Source: Mesorhizobium muleiense (lineage in GTDB: Bacteria; Pseudomonadota; Alphaproteobacteria; Rhizobiales; Rhizobiaceae). Taken from it: a stretch of DNA of 64,000 nt. The first letter of the stretch is position 1. Each line of letters opens with the position of its first letter. A program made the position numbers and the translations under genes. The stretch covers positions 1 to 64,000 of the forward strand of contig NZ_FNEE01000020.1 of assembly GCF_900099905.1 (NCBI RefSeq), given 5' to 3'. Below the pieces are notes generated by a model, which had not been told where the DNA came from, ran no database searches, and worked only from the letters and a program-made list of their open reading frames with translations. Below are positions 60,666 through 64,000 of this stretch, in pieces.

Positions 60666-61968
60666 AGCCCTTGGTTTCCGGCGCGGCTGTCGCGCGAGCC
60701 GGATGCCCGCCACCGCCACCCTTGTTCTTCTCGAGAACTGCCTCGGTGATCGAGTTCGGCAATCGGCGCGGCTTCTCGACCAGGCCCAGCACCGGCAGCA
60801 CGACCAGGAAGAAGGCGAAGTAGAACAATGTCGCCATCTGCGCCATGAAGACGTAGCTGCCCTCGGCCGGCTGCGAGCCCAGCCAGCCAAGCAGGACGGC
60901 ATCGATCACGAACAGCCAGAAGAACAGCTTGTACCAGGGCCGGTAGACCGCCGAGCGCACTTTCGAGGTGTCGAGCCACGGCACCAGGAACAGCATGGCG
61001 ATGGAGCCGAACATCGCGAGCACGCCACCGAGCTTGGAGTTGATCGGCCCGATATTGAAGGTGATGGCGCGCAGGATCGCGTAGAACGGCAGGAAGTACC
61101 ATTCCGGCACGATGTGGGCCGGCGTCTTCAGCGGGTCGGCGACGACGTAGTTGTCCGGATGGCCGAGAAAGTTCGGCAGGTAGAAGACGAAATAGGCGAA
61201 GATGAACAGGAACACCAGCATCCCGAACGCGTCCTTGATGGTCGCGTAAGGGGTGAAGGCGACGGTATCGGTCTTCGATTTGACCTCGATGCCGGTCGGG
61301 TTCGACTGCCCGACCACATGCAGCGCCCATATGTGCAGCACGACGACGCCGGCGATCATGAACGGCAGCAGGTAGTGCAGTGAAAAGAAACGGTTCAGCG
61401 TCGGGTTGTCGACAGCGAAGCCGCCGAGCAGAAGCTGCTGGATCCATTCGCCGACCAGCGGAATGGCGGTGAAGAAGCCGGTGATGACGGTCGCGCCCCA
61501 GAACGACATCTGTCCCCAGGGCAGCACATAGCCCATGAAGCCTGTCGCCATCATCAGGAGATAGATGATGCAGCCGAGGATCCACAGAAGCTCGCGCGGC
61601 GCTTTGTAGGAGCCGTAATAGAGGCCGCGGAAGATGTGGATGTAGACGGCGACGAAGAAGAACGACGCGCCGTTCGAATGCAGATAGCGCAACAGCCAGC
61701 CCGAATTCACGTCGCGCATGATCTTCTCGACCGAATCGAAGGCGAGACTGCTGTCCGCCGCGTAGTGCATGGCCAGCACGATGCCGGTCAGCATCTGCGC
61801 CGCCAGCATAAGCGCCAGGATGCCGCCGAAGGTCCACGCATAATTGAGGTTGCGCGGCACCGGATAGGCGACGAAGCTGTCATAGACCAGCCGCGGCAGC
61901 GGCATGCGGGCGTCGACCCAGCGTCCGATACCGGTCTTGGGCGTATAGGTCGAGTGTCCCTCGCTCAT
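60664..61968 (-). CDS. petB: Cytochrome b of the bc1 complex
   Basis: A 434-aa integral membrane subunit with eight transmembrane helices. Four heme-ligand His residues lie in helices B and D (LRYLHSNGASFFFVAVYIHI, FFSLHYLLPFMIAGVVVLHI). The Qo-site motifs are GYVLPWGQMSFWGATVI and PEWYFLPFYAILRAI. It carries out the Q cycle in the inner membrane. The C-terminal tail is Gly/Ala-rich. Start 16 bp after the petA stop. petA, petB and petC run in that order on the minus strand. Confidence 0.97.
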   Translation of the reverse strand: MSEGHSTYTPKTGIGRWVDARMPLPRLVYDSFVAYPVPRNLNYAWTFGGILALMLAAQMLTGIVLAMHYAADSSLAFDSVEKIMRDVNSGWLLRYLHSNGASFFFVAVYIHIFRGLYYGSYKAPRELLWILGCIIYLLMMATGFMGYVLPWGQMSFWGATVITGFFTAIPLVGEWIQQLLLGGFAVDNPTLNRFFSLHYLLPFMIAGVVVLHIWALHVVGQSNPTGIEVKSKTDTVAFTPYATIKDAFGMLVFLFIFAYFVFYLPNFLGHPDNYVVADPLKTPAHIVPEWYFLPFYAILRAITFNIGPINSKLGGVLAMFGSIAMLFLVPWLDTSKVRSAVYRPWYKLFFWLFVIDAVLLGWLGSQPAEGSYVFMAQMATLFYFAFFLVVLPVLGLVEKPRRLPNSITEAVLEKNKGGGGGHPARATAAPETKG

Positions 61969-61984
61969 CGAAATGTCCCTCGCC

Positions 61985-62545
61985 TCAGCCGATACGGATC
62001 TTGGTGTCGGAAATGAACTGGAATACCGGCACCGACATGTTCTCCGGCGCCGGCCCGCCGCGGACGCGGCCGGCGGTGTCGTATGTCGAACCGTGGCACG
62101 GGCAGAACCAGCCGCCGAACTCGCCTTCCTGGCCGAGCGGAATGCAGCCGAGATGGGTGCAGACCTGGACCATCACCATCCAGGCCTCCTTGCCCGGCAT
62201 GGTGCGGTTGGCGTCCGTCGCCGGCGCATCGGCCGGCAGATTGGCGTTGCGAGCGAGCGGATCCTTGAGCTCGGCCAGATTGACCGCCTCGCCGTCCTTC
62301 ATCTCTTGTTCGGTGCGATTGCGCACCACCACCGGCTTGCCGCGCCATTTCACGACAAGCGACGTTCCCGGCGTCAGCGAGGAGACGTCGACCTCTACCG
62401 AGGCCAGCGCCAGCGTCGAGGCATCCGGGCGCATCTGGTCGATGAACGGCCAGGCGACGGCACCCGCGCCGACCACCGCGGCCATGCCCGTGGCGACGTA
62501 GAGAAAATCACGACGGTTGGGATCCTGGATGTCGGTTGCGCTCAC
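61985..62545 (-). CDS. petA: Rieske iron-sulfur subunit of the bc1 complex
   Basis: A 186-aa protein. N-terminal Tat signal-anchor RRDFLYVATGMAAVVGAGAV; [2Fe-2S] ligands in VQVCTHLGCIPLG and GGWFCPCHGSTYDTAGRV; C-terminal GPAPENMSVPVFQF. It takes electrons from ubiquinol at the periplasmic face. First gene of petABC. ATG at 62545. Confidence 0.97.
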   Translation of the reverse strand: MSATDIQDPNRRDFLYVATGMAAVVGAGAVAWPFIDQMRPDASTLALASVEVDVSSLTPGTSLVVKWRGKPVVVRNRTEQEMKDGEAVNLAELKDPLARNANLPADAPATDANRTMPGKEAWMVMVQVCTHLGCIPLGQEGEFGGWFCPCHGSTYDTAGRVRGGPAPENMSVPVFQFISDTKIRIG

Positions 62546-62857
62546 GGGTGCCTGATCCTTTCGCCTCTTCCGTGCCGGTGGCCGAGGCTTGTTCCCCGCT
62601 CTTTCACGCCAACCCGACAGCGCATGGCGAACAGGCTAGCGAATTCCTCCGGCAATTGGCCTTCGGTTTATGCGTGAAGCCCGTTTTTGTCCAGACGGGT
62701 GAAGGCACAAGGGCAGATTGTCGCGGGGACGCAATTCGACGGCGGACGGCGTGGCGACGGGCACATGTCGAACACGGCGAAAACGAGCGAAATCAACCCG
62801 CGAAGCAGCGCGTGCGTTGTCTCGACAGGAGACCCAGCCTCGGTCTATCCTCGGCTC
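62546..62857. other. Gap between petA and the cupin gene
   Basis: About 310 bp, the divergent regulatory region of petABC and the cupin gene. The cupin frame is open back to 62687 with possible starts at 62687 and 62765, so part may be coding. I see no clear operator. Confidence 0.4.
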
Positions 62858-63214
62858 ATGGCGCATGTCATCGACCGCGACAAATGGGCCAGGACGCCCG
62901 ACCGCTCGCCCGACCATTGGCAGGGCGAACTGCAGTGCGGTGCCTACGGCTCCAGAAGCTGCCTGATCTTCAACCATCTGCCGGAGATCGGCGGCGGCCC
63001 GCGGCTGCACATGCATCCCTATTGCGAGATTTTCATCATCCGCACGGGCACCGGGCTGTTCACCGTCGGCGACCGGCAGATCGAGGCGTCGGCCGGCCAG
63101 ATCCTGATCGTGCCGCCGAACACGCCGCACAAATTCACCAATCTCGGCCCAGGCGCGCTGGAGACCACCGACATCCACGAAAACGGCAGCTTCATCACCG
63201 AATGGCTCGAGTAG
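62858..63214 (+). CDS. Small cupin-domain protein
   Basis: A 118-aa single cupin: FNHLPEIGGGPRLHMHPYCE, IFIIRTGTGLFTVGDRQIEA, ASAGQILIVPPNTPHKFTNL. The GPRLHMHPY.E.F...G and PP.TPHKF.N motifs hold the His/Glu metal ligands. Single-cupin proteins bind a metal and a small ligand; function unknown. Start is uncertain: ATG at 62858 (MAHVIDRDKW) agrees best with where the domain begins; upstream in-frame starts lack ribosome sites too. Confidence 0.88.
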   Translation: MAHVIDRDKWARTPDRSPDHWQGELQCGAYGSRSCLIFNHLPEIGGGPRLHMHPYCEIFIIRTGTGLFTVGDRQIEASAGQILIVPPNTPHKFTNLGPGALETTDIHENGSFITEWLE

Positions 63215-63529
63215 ACCCCGAACCGAAAGTCCGCGTCAGCGAATAGCGGAACCGGTTTCGGAAAAGACCATGGTCGAACTGGTGGTGAGAATCCGACGCT
63301 TGGTACCCGAGGTTAGACAACCGCTTTGGGTGGAATGCTGCCATTCGTCTCGTCGATTGGGAACGAGAAAGTGGCGCCATTAACGGACCTTCGTGCGATC
63401 CGACTTCTTTGGCGGCAGGCGCTCTCGGCGTGGCCCGAAATTTGGTCGTGCCGTAAGGCGGCACAGATGTTATCTTAGTAGAAACTAATATTAATGCCGA
63501 GGGGACAACCATGCAAAGGAGGACCAACC
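63215..63529. other. Gap before the last gene
   Basis: About 315 bp with no supported gene. The right end is A+T-rich (GTAGAAACTAATATTAATGCC), a plausible promoter for the exported cupin gene. Confidence 0.4.
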
Positions 63530-64000
63530 ATGAAGCCGCATTCCCTCAGCGCCCGCCGTATTGGCCTGCTCATGTTCTCACTGTGTGCTTTCGGGCTGAT
63601 GACGTCAGCCTCAATGCCCGCAGACAGCAAATTCGCCGTCGAGCCGGTGGTTGAGAAAAAGCTGAAGGAACTGCCGCCCGGACCATTGTTTTGGCGGCTG
63701 GAAAATTTCCCAACGCTGGCGCAGGCCCAGAGCGCTGCGGGCCCGACCTCACTTGCGGCGGAGGTCGCAGGCAAGGTCTGGCTGTTCACGCTTGGACCGA
63801 AGGATGGCTCCACGCCCGGCGGAACCAAGGTCGTCGAGATCGGACCCCTTCCGCCGATCAGCGCGAGCGAGTATTTGCTGCGCGTCAACCGCGCCGGTGG
63901 AGCGCCCGGTGCCAAGTCGGCGATCCATACACATCCGGGACCGGAGGCCTTCTATGTGCTGGCCGGCAAGCTCGGCCAGAGGACGCCCCACGGCGTGACC
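63530..64000 (+). CDS. Exported cupin-domain protein, partial at window end
   Basis: ATG at 63530 follows AAAGGAGGACCAACC. The product starts MKPHSLSARRIGLLMFSLCA, a Sec-type signal peptide (cleavage near residue 30), followed by FWRLENFPTLAQAQSAAGPT and a cupin with KSAIHTHPGPEAFYVLAGKL. The frame has no stop before the window ends, so at least 157 residues are present and the C-terminus is missing. Probably periplasmic. Confidence 0.88.
   Translation, partial: MKPHSLSARRIGLLMFSLCAFGLMTSASMPADSKFAVEPVVEKKLKELPPGPLFWRLENFPTLAQAQSAAGPTSLAAEVAGKVWLFTLGPKDGSTPGGTKVVEIGPLPPISASEYLLRVNRAGGAPGAKSAIHTHPGPEAFYVLAGKLGQRTPHGVT

Noticed and set aside
59702..61837. 711-codon minus-strand frame spanning petB and petC
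   Set aside because: Only its last 290 codons (cytochrome c1) are a real protein; the upstream part is an out-of-frame reading of petB, so there is no petB-petC fusion.

Overview
The window looks like a stretch of chromosome from a Mesorhizobium-like member of the Rhizobiales (Alphaproteobacteria). It is G+C-rich throughout. The cytochrome bc1 genes, the petP/petR-type regulator pair beside ilvE, the lgt-midA-pgeF cluster and the rplY-pth-ychF cluster are all of alphaproteobacterial type. Spaces between genes carry several families of short palindromic repeats common in Mesorhizobium. I found no rRNA, no tRNA, no CRISPR array and no intact insertion sequence.

Region 1 (1-7.9 kb) is accessory DNA. 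It holds a frameshifted piece of a cyclopropane-fatty-acid-synthase-like gene, a decayed tyrosine recombinase start, a 580-aa membrane protein lying between two copies of a structured repeat, and a class III adenylate cyclase-TPR protein. It ends with a compact three-gene unit: a thermolysin-like cytoplasmic metalloprotease, a protein with a GGGMGRS repeat tail, and an A+T-rich 108-aa protein. This unit is my best candidate for an undescribed system.

Region 2 (7.9-20.9 kb) holds two adjacent redox-enzyme/HxlR-regulator divergent pairs, a DUF559 nuclease-like gene inside a pair of inverted repeats, a thioesterase, a GNAT, a translationally coupled GMC oxidoreductase and enolase-superfamily dehydratase, a lipid kinase, a structured gene-free stretch with a terminator (possible sRNA), a DUF3137 membrane protein, a CapA-like protein and an exported protein.

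Region 3 (21-36 kb) has uvrB, whose long N-terminal extension contains an in-frame palindromic repeat. It also has an ABC-F ATPase, small metabolic genes, a TPR-sulfotransferase, a run of very small conserved proteins, a CSS/EAL c-di-GMP phosphodiesterase, a two-domain Kazal-like lipoprotein, two cold-shock genes, BA14K and an MBL hydrolase.

Region 4 (36-53.5 kb) has ilvE divergent from a MarR-response regulator-histidine kinase operon with a 35-bp operator-like palindrome. It then holds a glycosyltransferase, csaA, a YbjN protein, ubiK, the lgt-midA-pgeF-M24 operon, prs, an AraC/MFS divergent pair and an ArsR-rhodanese/DUF2938 divergent pair.

Region 5 (53.5-64 kb) is housekeeping: rplY, pth, ychF, corA, two coupled MaoC-type hydratases, apt, petABC on the minus strand with a repeat between petB and petC, and two cupin proteins, the last cut by the window end.
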